Assembly (NCBI GenBank): GCA_028288945.1
Contig: JAQGHH010000668.1
Coordinates: 1 to 5,681 of the forward strand
Origin: Phycisphaerales bacterium
GTDB lineage: Bacteria > Planctomycetota > Phycisphaerae > Tepidisphaerales > Tepidisphaeraceae
Reading direction: 5' to 3'
Length of the DNA: 5,681 nt
The translations under genes were made by a program, and so were the position numbers. Positions within the stretch are counted from its first letter, which is position 1; each line of letters opens with the position of its first letter. Below are positions 1 through 5,681 of this stretch, piece by piece. The notes beneath the pieces were generated by a model. It saw only the letters and a program-made list of their open reading frames with translations. It made no database searches and was not told the DNA's origin.

Positions 1-1497
1 TTCCTCCCCGACAAGGCGATCGACCTGATCGACGAAGCCGCGAGCAGGCTGCGCATCGAGAACGATTCGATGCCCGCCGAGCTGGATCAAATCCGTCGGC
101 GGATGATGCAGCTTCAGATCGAGATCCAGGCGCTGCGCCACGAAAAAGACCCCGCCTCGCGCCAGCAACTGGAAAAGGCCGAGCGGGAGCTGAGCGAGCT
201 GCAGGAAAAGAACACCGAACTGAGCACCCGGTGGGAAAACGAAGTGGGCGCGCTCCGCTCGATCAAGGCACTTCAGGAAAAGATGGATCAGAAAAAGGTC
301 GAGCTGGAACAGGCGCAGCGGCAGGGCAACTGGGAGGTCGCCGCCCGCATCCAGTACGGCGAGCTTCGCGACATTCAGCGGCAGATCGACGAGGCGCAAA
401 AGCGCCTGCGCGAGCTCACGCAGAGCGGCAATTCGATGGTGAAGGAGGAAGTGACGCCGCAGGAAATCGCGGCGGTCGTCTCCCGCTGGACGGGCGTGCC
501 CGTCAACCGCATGCTCGAAGGGGAACGCGAAAAGCTGATGAAGATGGAAGAGCGCCTGAGCCAGCGCGTGATCGGCCAGGACGAAGCCGTCCATGCCGTC
601 GCCAACGCCGTCCGGCGCAACCGCGCCGGCCTGGGCGACCCGAACCGCCCCATCGGTTCGTTCATGTTCCTCGGGCCCACGGGCGTCGGCAAGACCGAGC
701 TGTCCAAGGCCCTGGCCGAATTTTTGTTCGACGACGAGAACGCGATGATCCGCATCGACATGAGCGAGTTCATGGAGCCGCACTCCGTGGCCCGCCTGAT
801 CGGCGCGCCTCCCGGTTATGTCGGCTACGAAGAAGGTGGCCGCCTCACCGAGGCCGTCCGCCGGCGGCCCTACAGCGTCATCCTCTTTGACGAAATCGAA
901 AAGGCCCACCGCGACGTGTTCAACGTCCTGCTGCAGGTGCTCGACGACGGCCGCCTGACCGACGGGCAGGGCCGCACTGTGAACTTCAAAAACACGGTCA
1001 TCATCATGACCAGCAACCTCGGGTCGGCGGAGATCCAAAAGCTCTCGGCCAGCCAGACCCCCGAATGGGAAATCGAGGCGGCGGTGCAGGACCTGCTCAA
1101 GCTCAATTTCCGCCCGGAATTCTTGAACCGCATCGACGAAGTAATCCTCTTCCACACGCTCACCCGCGCGCAGCTCGCGAGGATCGTGGACGTGCAGCTC
1201 AACAGCCTGCGAAAGCGCCTCGCCGCCCGCGGCCTGAACCTCGAACTGACGGACGCCGCCAAAAACATGCTCGCCGAGGAAGGGTACGACCCCGCGTACG
1301 GCGCCCGGCCGTTGAAGCGCCTCATCCAACAAAAGATCGAAAACCCCCTGGCCACCCGAATTCTCGCAGGGGATTTTGGCGAAGGGGACACAATAAGAAT
1401 AGACGTGGACCCCACGCGTCACGCCTTTACTTTCACCCGCGTCCGCGAAGCCGTCGAAGGAGAAGTGGTCGATGAAGAGCCGGTGAGCGCGCGATAG
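1..1497 (+). CDS. clpB: ATP-dependent disaggregase ClpB, C-terminal part (5' end outside window)
   Basis: This Hsp100 AAA+ chaperone threads aggregated proteins through a hexameric ring and works with DnaK in the cytosol. The frame is open from base 1, so the N-domain and most of the first ATPase domain are missing; by comparison with E. coli ClpB about 380 residues lie upstream. Visible parts, numbered from codon 1: the LPDKAIDLIDEAAS end of NBD1 (2-15); a coiled-coil M-domain (about 29-144) including the conserved QYG (118-120), which separates ClpB from ClpA; then NBD2 with Walker A GPTGVGKT (225-232), pore loop GYVG (272-275), Walker B ILFDE with D297/E298, sensor-1 N339, arginine finger FLNR (R377) and sensor-2 GARPLKR (R436). 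All expected catalytic residues are present. The tail after about codon 480 is short and acidic. The gene ends with TAG followed directly by TGA. Family identity is near certain. Confidence 0.97.
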   Translation, partial: FLPDKAIDLIDEAASRLRIENDSMPAELDQIRRRMMQLQIEIQALRHEKDPASRQQLEKAERELSELQEKNTELSTRWENEVGALRSIKALQEKMDQKKVELEQAQRQGNWEVAARIQYGELRDIQRQIDEAQKRLRELTQSGNSMVKEEVTPQEIAAVVSRWTGVPVNRMLEGEREKLMKMEERLSQRVIGQDEAVHAVANAVRRNRAGLGDPNRPIGSFMFLGPTGVGKTELSKALAEFLFDDENAMIRIDMSEFMEPHSVARLIGAPPGYVGYEEGGRLTEAVRRRPYSVILFDEIEKAHRDVFNVLLQVLDDGRLTDGQGRTVNFKNTVIIMTSNLGSAEIQKLSASQTPEWEIEAAVQDLLKLNFRPEFLNRIDEVILFHTLTRAQLARIVDVQLNSLRKRLAARGLNLELTDAAKNMLAEEGYDPAYGARPLKRLIQQKIENPLATRILAGDFGEGDTIRIDVDPTRHAFTFTRVREAVEGEVVDEEPVSAR

Positions 1498-1517
1498 TGA
1501 ATGACGTGTGCGGCAAC

Positions 1518-1539
1518 CCTTCGGATAGACCACCGAAGG
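1518..1539 (+). other. Small hairpin 21 nt after the clpB stop
   Basis: A perfect 7-bp inverted repeat, CCTTCGG at 1518-1524 and CCGAAGG at 1533-1539, encloses an 8-nt loop. It lies just behind the clpB stop codon and could stabilise the mRNA 3' end. No T-run follows it, so it does not look like an intrinsic terminator by itself. A 7-bp stem can occur by chance. Confidence 0.35.
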
Positions 1540-1568
1540 CACCCGGAAATTCCGAAATCCATTGCGGG

Positions 1569-1692
1569 AAAAAAAGCAAAACGAACCACAGAGGACACAG
1601 AGATCACAAAGAGCATAGAGAGAAAAAATTCGAATGGCTGGCCTGCTCCATTCAATTCATTCTCTGTGGTCTCTGTGTCCTCTGTAGTTCGC
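1569..1692 (-). terminator. Possible intrinsic terminator for the PQQ propeller gene
   Basis: Read on the minus strand, the palindrome at 1692-1581 is followed by TTTT (1581-1578), GC, and then seven T (1575-1569). That order, hairpin then U-rich tract, is expected of a Rho-independent terminator for the gene ending at 1723. The stem is unusually long and its central loop large, so it is not a textbook terminator. In the plus direction the hairpin is followed by a mixed T-rich stretch (1693-1707), so weaker termination of clpB is also possible. Confidence 0.4.
1581..1692. repeat. Long imperfect palindrome made of 9-bp tandem units (HRGHREHR-type intergenic repeat)
   Basis: The left arm (1581-1613) and right arm (1660-1692) match as inverted repeats at 28 of 33 positions. 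Mismatches at left-arm positions 1, 7, 24, 29 and 33 are all transitions, so each gives G-U or A-C opposition. The core shared by both arms is ACAGAGGACACAGAGA. Each arm is also a tandem 9-mer repeat. On the left, units start at 1587, 1596, 1605 and 1614 (consensus CACAGAGRN). On the right, they start at 1660, 1669 and 1678. A smaller stem, GAATGG (1632-1637) with CCATTC (1648-1653), sits in the loop. The left side is almost free of T: only 1604 and 1616 between 1569 and 1627. From memory, similar sequences occur in many environmental bacterial genomes and produce spurious predicted proteins; no other copy is in this window. Confidence 0.85.
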
Positions 1693-1722
1693 TTCTTATC
1701 TTCGTTTGCGGTCAAGCCAACG

Positions 1723-3036
1723 CTACTTCGCCTCCAGGCAAACCGCCTGTCCGTGGTCGCTCGTGCGAGTGAAGATTTTTCCCTCGGCTAGCACCGGCAT
1801 CTGCCACGCCTTTCCGGACAGGGGCTTGGCTTGGGCGAGCTCGTGGTAGCCCTTGGACGTGGCCTCGGCCAGTACGAGCTGCCCTTGATCGCCTTGGATG
1901 AGAATGTTTCCGCCGGCGAGGATCAGGCCGCCCTGGCCGAAGCCTTCCTTGGACCAGACCGGTTTGCCGGTCTTGATGTCGAGGCACTTCAGGGGCTCGG
2001 TTTTAAATTCCTTAAAGCCGTAAAGGCCGTAGAGATAGCCGTCGTGGTAGAGGGCGGTGGTCCAGTGGTTTTGGTTTTCCTTGGGTGTCTGCCAGAGAAC
2101 TTTGGTGGACCACTTCTCGCCCGATTTTTCGACGCGGAACGCGCCGGCGCCGACTCCGTAGCCTGCCGAGCAGTAGACGATGTCGCCGCCGATGACAGGT
2201 GAGGCGGCGGTGGAGACGCTGAACTTGAACTTCTGCCGCCAGAGCTCTTTTCCTGATTGTGGGTCGATGGAGACGAGGCCCGACTGCATGAAGAACACAA
2301 TTTGGCGCTGGCCGTGGATCGTGGCGGGGGTGGGGGAGGCGTGGGTGATCTTGTCGTTGCCCGACTTCCAGAGCAGCTTGCCGTCGGTCTTGTCGAAGGC
2401 GAGGTAGGTTTCGCCCGAGCCGCCGCCCGCGACGATCACTCGGTCGCCTTCGACGATCGGAGACGCGGCATTGCCCCACGCCGCGATTCCGTCCGTGTTG
2501 TTCTGCCCTTTGAATTCCGACTGAAGGTCGTGTGACCAGACGACCGCGCCGTCGGCGGCGTTCAGGCAGGTGAGCTTGAGGTAGGTGCTCAGGACGTAGA
2601 CGCGGTCGCCGGAAATGGTCGGCGTGCTTCGCGGGCCGTTGCCGCCCGAGCCTTCGTGGATGGTTTTGTCCACGTCCGTCGCCCACAGCTGCTTGCCCCT
2701 GGCGGCGTCGTACGCGAAGCAGGCTTCTTTCTCGGATTCATGCTCGGCAAATAAATACGCCTTCCCCCCGGCCACCGCGAACGACCCGAACGCGTCGCCG
2801 ACGGGAATCTTCCAGAGCACCTTGAGCTCGCCCGACCAGGGCTTGACGGTCTCGGCGGTGGACCCGTCGGATTCCGGCCCGCGATACTGCGGCCACTCCG
2901 CTGAGCCGCCGTGCGCCACAGCGCCCGCCCCGCGCTTGGCCCCTTCGGGGGCGGCAATGCCCATCGAAGCCGTCACAAAAAAGGCGGCCACAGCCGCGCC
3001 CAATCCCAACTTCCTGCCGGCCATTGCAAAACGCAT
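1723..3036 (-). CDS. Exported PQQ-like beta-propeller repeat protein (BamB-like fold)
   Basis: This 437-residue protein is predicted to be secreted. It begins with a charged stretch and a hydrophobic segment (residues 10-29, GLGAAVAAFFVTASMGIAA) that looks like a signal peptide; there is no lipobox cysteine, unlike E. coli BamB. The mature part opens with WPQYRGPESDG (48-58), a motif typical of this family in Planctomycetes and relatives. It then has tryptophan-docking strands of the form xLWxx at W75, W118, W167, W223, W266, W315 and W361, plus a looser one at W411. These eight motifs, spaced 43-56 residues apart, suggest an eight-bladed propeller. No catalytic motif or cofactor-binding signature of true quinoprotein dehydrogenases is evident, so it may bind proteins or ligands. 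The start at 3036 is chosen over the ATG at 3024 because a GGA-type ribosome site precedes it. The precise function is unknown. Confidence 0.9.
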   Translation of the reverse strand: MRFAMAGRKLGLGAAVAAFFVTASMGIAAPEGAKRGAGAVAHGGSAEWPQYRGPESDGSTAETVKPWSGELKVLWKIPVGDAFGSFAVAGGKAYLFAEHESEKEACFAYDAARGKQLWATDVDKTIHEGSGGNGPRSTPTISGDRVYVLSTYLKLTCLNAADGAVVWSHDLQSEFKGQNNTDGIAAWGNAASPIVEGDRVIVAGGGSGETYLAFDKTDGKLLWKSGNDKITHASPTPATIHGQRQIVFFMQSGLVSIDPQSGKELWRQKFKFSVSTAASPVIGGDIVYCSAGYGVGAGAFRVEKSGEKWSTKVLWQTPKENQNHWTTALYHDGYLYGLYGFKEFKTEPLKCLDIKTGKPVWSKEGFGQGGLILAGGNILIQGDQGQLVLAEATSKGYHELAQAKPLSGKAWQMPVLAEGKIFTRTSDHGQAVCLEAK

Positions 3037-3041
3037 GCGCT

Positions 3042-3048
3042 TTCCTTT
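3042..3048 (-). promoter_or_regulatory. Ribosome binding site for the PQQ propeller gene
   Basis: The minus strand reads AAAGGAA here, with the AGGA core (3046-3043) six bases before the ATG at 3036-3034. This supports the upstream of two candidate ATGs. The second one, four codons in, has no comparable purine-rich site. Confidence 0.55.
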
Positions 3049-3089
3049 CGCTCCTGGTGTTTCAATTTATGCAACGATTGACGAGCCGG

Positions 3090-3095
3090 AGTATA
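3090..3095 (-). promoter_or_regulatory. Possible -10 element for the PQQ propeller gene
   Basis: The minus strand reads TATACT, five of six matches to the sigma-70 -10 consensus, 53 bases before the start codon, giving a short leader of roughly 45-50 bases. At 17-18 bases upstream the hexamers match the -35 consensus poorly, so the assignment is weak. I saw no convincing promoter for the divergent ACT gene. Confidence 0.28.
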
Positions 3096-3280
3096 CCTTG
3101 CCCGCTGCCGTGGGCACCAGTCGGAACGGTTGCGCCCGCATTGATAGGTGTATCGCTGAATTGTGAACACGCATTTGCGGTGGCGGGGCGTTATCTTGTC
3201 TTCCCCACGAAAAATACTGCACTCGAGGCCGCCCGCTTTTTATGTGGGAATCGTGCGGTCGTCTGGATAAGCTGGAAGGG

Positions 3281-3757
3281 ATGGAAGAAGTTCTCCCACC
3301 TCAGACGCAGCACGGGGCTGGCTTCGAATTGACGCGGGTGCGGCAGTTCACCGTCTTCCTCGAAAACCGTGTCGGGCGGCTTCAAACGCTCATGCTCGCG
3401 CTGGAAGAGGTAGGCCACATCGCCGCCATCGCCATCGAAGAATCGGCGGATTCCGCCCTCGTGCGAGTGATCTGCGCCGACCCGGACCTGGGGCGTGACG
3501 CCCTGCGCACCGCCGGGTTTGGTTTCAGCGAGTCGGAGCTGCTGGCCGTGGAGCTGCCGACAAAAACGCGCAATCCGCTTGTTGCGATCTGCGCCGCGCT
3601 GTTGGCCGCGGAGATCAACATTCACTACATGTACCCGCTGCTCTCCCGTCCCCGCGGCCCCGCAGTCGTCTTGTACGTGGACGACCCGACGCTCTCCGCG
3701 CAATTGTTGATCCGCAAGGGGTTCACGTTGATCAGCGAAAACGATTTGCGGATGTAG
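3281..3757 (+). CDS. Tandem ACT-domain protein, probable small-ligand (amino acid) sensor
   Basis: This 158-residue protein consists almost wholly of two ACT-type beta-alpha-beta-beta-alpha-beta modules. The first spans about residues 20-90, with the ligand-loop motif ENRVGRL (28-34), the second strand around HIAAIAIEES, and AGFGFSESELLAVELP closing it. The second spans about 91-156, with AEINIHYMYPLLSR (110-123) and VDDPTLSAQLLIRKGF (133-148). It resembles stand-alone paired ACT proteins of the COG4747 type. ACT pairs usually bind amino acids and regulate enzymes, but no enzyme domain is fused here. In the second module the loop glycine seen in module 1 is replaced (TRNPLVAI), so its ligand site may be changed. 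The start is uncertain. ATG 3281 directly follows GGAAGGG and leaves a short leader; ATG 3242, in frame, would add 13 residues but has no ribosome site. It diverges from the propeller gene and shares no clear pathway with its neighbours. Confidence 0.8.
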   Translation: MEEVLPPQTQHGAGFELTRVRQFTVFLENRVGRLQTLMLALEEVGHIAAIAIEESADSALVRVICADPDLGRDALRTAGFGFSESELLAVELPTKTRNPLVAICAALLAAEINIHYMYPLLSRPRGPAVVLYVDDPTLSAQLLIRKGFTLISENDLRM

Positions 3758-3788
3758 GCCGGAGCCAGCCGTACCGCGGCTGGCCTAC
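3754..3788. repeat. GC-rich inverted repeat overlapping the ACT gene stop codon
   Basis: Two alternative stems are possible. The perfect 8-bp repeat GCCAGCCG (3764-3771) with CGGCTGGC (3777-3784) has a 5-nt loop. The outer 7-bp repeat GTAGGCC (3754-3760) with GGCCTAC (3782-3788) can combine with the inner five pairs (3767-3771 with 3777-3781), leaving a 6-nt bulge. The two folds compete for 3782-3784. The outer arm contains the TAG stop of the ACT gene. The element lies between two convergent genes and may limit transcription from either side, but no T-run follows on either strand. Confidence 0.6.
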
Positions 3789-3826
3789 TCATCCGAGGAT
3801 CGCTGGCACTACGGAGAGGACTGCCC

Positions 3827-5680
3827 TTACGATCGATTCCAGAAAACGTGTCCGTTGTGCTCGCCGACGTCGAAGCCCCAACGGCCGTCTGTGACATTGA
3901 TTTTCCAGCCGCTCAGGAGGTCTTCCCAAACGCCGTTCACGTTGAGCGGCGCGACCACGCGTTGGATGGAATCGGAGAAGTTGAGCACGACGGTGTAGCG
4001 GTCGGTCCGGCCATTGCCTGCGTCGCCCCAGCGGTGGTAGATGACGATCTGGCGGTCGGCGTCGATACCGAAGAGGTCCGGGCCCAGTTGGCGGTTGCCC
4101 TCGTCCCAGAAGCGTGGATGGAAGTTCGGCGACCGCAGCGCCGGGTGTGCGGAGCGGATGGCGGTGAGTTTCGTGTAAAGGTCCCACAGACTCTGGCCCG
4201 TGCCGTCGTTCAATTCATTCCAGCGGAGGGGGCGCGGGGAGACCCGCTTGATTGAGGTCTGTCGCTCCTCCGGCCCCGGCTCGGGCATCCAGTCCATCTG
4301 GCCCCATTCCTGTCCATTGTAAATCATGACCGCGCCGGGGCTGGTGAACAGTGCGATTGCGTACGGGCGTGTGCGATACCACTGGTCGCGCGTGCCGACC
4401 TTGTTCATGAACCGCTGGTGGTCATGGTTCTCGATGTAAGAAACGGCCGATCGCCCCTCGCCAAAGTCGCGGCAGGCGTCGAGCAGGCGCATGATGCCGG
4501 GGTCGATCTGCCGGCGGCCAAGCATGTCCATCGTGCCCGAGCGGTACTTGTCGAGCCAACACCCGGTGGCGCCGACCTTGTTGACCACGTCGATCGCGTC
4601 GTAATCCCAGGAATGCTCGAGGATTAGGCTGAAGTTCTTGCGGCCCGTCGTGGAGAGGTGGTCACGGAGGTCGGCTAGAAGGGCCGGCAGCCCGTGGCCG
4701 CGATCGTCTGATTTGTAGAAGCCGAGCGTGTTATCGAGGCGGATGCCGTCGATCTCGAAATTGTCGATCCAATACTTGCAGGCGTCAGCGATGAATTGCA
4801 GCACGCAGCCGTTGGCGTAGTCAAGATCGAGTCCGTAATCGTGAGCGGCGAAGTTGCCGACGTAGGGCGAGTCGGCGGTGTCCTGGTAGAGCCAGTAGTA
4901 GCCGAACCCGCGGGGCGGCGCGCCGGCCTCGGCGTGGTTGAATACGCCGTCGAGGATCACGGCTATCCCCTTCGCGTGGCAATCCCGGATGAGGCGCTTG
5001 AGGTAGACGATTTTGTCCGACGGGTTCTGCGCGTCCAGCGCGTATTGGTGGGCAACCGAGTAATACGAAAACGGGTTGTAACCCCAACTAAAGCCGTCGT
5101 CCGGCCAGGCGGTCCACGGCATAATCTCGATGGCGTTGACGCCAAGGTCCACGAGATGTTGCAAATTCACGGTGATCGTGTCGATCGGCGAAACGCCCTG
5201 ACGCGGGGCGCCTTGGGCGAAGTCCCCGATCATGAGTTCGTAGATCATCAGGTCGTTGAGCGGCGGACGGTTGGCAAGCGCCGGCACGACCTCGTCGTTC
5301 CCGCCCACGGCAATGGCCGAGTTCTGGTCCTTCGATCCGCCGTAGCGCGTGCACGGGTCGGCGATGTAACGCGGGTCGGCGTTCTGGAACTCGATGTAGA
5401 ACTTGTACTCGTAGAAGTTGTCGGCGAGCTTCGGCGTGGTCACGGAGTAGACCTGGCCGATGGTAACTCCGCCGACGGCCTTGGGCGCCGGCTGCATTAC
5501 CGTCGTGGGGTCCGCGGCATTCCATTTCGGCTGCTGGAAATCGCCGACCACGCGAACGGACTTGATCCGCGGCAGCCCGCCGCCCTCAAACTGCGACGGC
5601 ACGTCGGACGGAACGAACAGTCGAAACGTGACGACGCCCGGATTGGCCGGGTCTTCAATTGCCCCAAATTGCTCGTACAT
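3827..5680 (-). CDS. GH13 family alpha-amylase-type glycoside hydrolase (5' end at or beyond window edge)
   Basis: This enzyme of at least 617 residues is predicted to cleave or transfer alpha-glucosidic bonds in starch- or glycogen-like polymers. Residues about 15-125 look like an N-terminal beta-sandwich (E-set/CBM48-like). The TIM barrel runs from about 140 to 510 and a beta-rich domain C from about 525 to 617. All GH13 motifs are present: region I DGVFNH (244-249), region V-like YGLDLDYAN (282-290), region II GIRLD with nucleophile D316 and R314, region III LILE with acid/base E355, and region IV ENHD with D420. The WGYNPFSYYSVAHQYA segment (199-214) is also typical. No signal peptide is visible after the ATG at 5680, but only one base lies upstream, so the true start, and thus cell location, cannot be decided. 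Substrate and exact subfamily are not clear; it resembles bacterial alpha-amylases more than branching enzymes. The stop is TAA at 3829-3827. Confidence 0.92.
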   Translation of the reverse strand: MYEQFGAIEDPANPGVVTFRLFVPSDVPSQFEGGGLPRIKSVRVVGDFQQPKWNAADPTTVMQPAPKAVGGVTIGQVYSVTTPKLADNFYEYKFYIEFQNADPRYIADPCTRYGGSKDQNSAIAVGGNDEVVPALANRPPLNDLMIYELMIGDFAQGAPRQGVSPIDTITVNLQHLVDLGVNAIEIMPWTAWPDDGFSWGYNPFSYYSVAHQYALDAQNPSDKIVYLKRLIRDCHAKGIAVILDGVFNHAEAGAPPRGFGYYWLYQDTADSPYVGNFAAHDYGLDLDYANGCVLQFIADACKYWIDNFEIDGIRLDNTLGFYKSDDRGHGLPALLADLRDHLSTTGRKNFSLILEHSWDYDAIDVVNKVGATGCWLDKYRSGTMDMLGRRQIDPGIMRLLDACRDFGEGRSAVSYIENHDHQRFMNKVGTRDQWYRTRPYAIALFTSPGAVMIYNGQEWGQMDWMPEPGPEERQTSIKRVSPRPLRWNELNDGTGQSLWDLYTKLTAIRSAHPALRSPNFHPRFWDEGNRQLGPDLFGIDADRQIVIYHRWGDAGNGRTDRYTVVLNFSDSIQRVVAPLNVNGVWEDLLSGWKINVTDGRWGFDVGEHNGHVFWNRS

Positions 5681-5681
5681 G

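Noticed and set aside
231..890. 219-codon second plus-strand frame inside clpB
   Set aside because: The product is Arg/Pro/Gly-rich, as expected of a frame-shifted reading of GC-rich coding DNA.
1587..1686. Short repeated units suggesting a CRISPR array
   Set aside because: The units are 9 bases long, contiguous without spacers, and inverted in the second half. No cas gene is near.
1497..1791. Small open frames reading HRGHRDHKEHRE or TTEDTEITKS as real genes
   Set aside because: They derive from the palindromic repeat, overlap each other on both strands, and have no clear ribosome site or domain.
2615..3166. 183-codon plus-strand frame opposite the propeller gene
   Set aside because: It is an antisense shadow in GC-rich DNA; the minus strand has signal peptide, WPQYRGP and blade motifs.
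3141..3169. TTGATA at 3141 as a -35 box for the ACT gene
   Set aside because: The hexamer 17 bases downstream (TGAACA) matches the -10 consensus at only two positions, and no better spacing was found.
3037..3280. Possible tRNA or small RNA gene in the divergent region
   Set aside because: I found no cloverleaf arms, T-loop motif or terminator-like hairpin with a T-run there.
3191..3703. 170-codon minus-strand frame opposite the ACT gene
   Set aside because: It is low-complexity, Arg/Gly/Asp-rich, and matches no family; the plus strand carries the recognisable ACT domains.

Overview
The window is GC-rich bacterial DNA with four protein genes in the order + - + -, so it has two convergent junctions and one divergent one. 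None of the four is phage-like or obviously mobile. The mix points to Planctomycetota or a related soil or aquatic lineage: a secreted PQQ-type beta-propeller with a WPQYRGP-type opening, a stand-alone tandem ACT protein, and an intergenic repeat whose chance translations read HRGHRDHKEHRE. This lineage call is an inference from family resemblance, not a phylogenetic result.

Layout: 1-1497 (+) is the C-terminal 498 codons of the disaggregase ClpB, cut off by the window start. 1498-1722 is a convergent junction filled mostly by a large imperfect palindrome (1581-1692) built from 9-bp tandem units, with a T-run on the side expected for a minus-strand terminator. 1723-3036 (-) is an exported eight-motif PQQ-like propeller. 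3037-3280 is the divergent region, with a plausible RBS and a possible -10 for the propeller gene. 3281-3757 (+) is a small tandem ACT-domain protein. 3754-3788 is a GC-rich inverted repeat overlapping its stop codon. 3827-5680 (-) is a GH13 alpha-glucan-active enzyme with all catalytic residues intact; its start lies at the window edge.

The genes do not form an obvious pathway. ClpB acts in cytosolic protein quality control, the propeller is predicted to act outside the inner membrane, the ACT protein probably senses or binds a small ligand, and the GH13 enzyme acts on alpha-glucans. Their alternating orientation argues against a shared operon. I did not find a convincing new biological system. 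The most unusual structure is the palindrome of 9-bp repeats at 1581-1692, followed by the observation that both convergent junctions carry inverted repeats.
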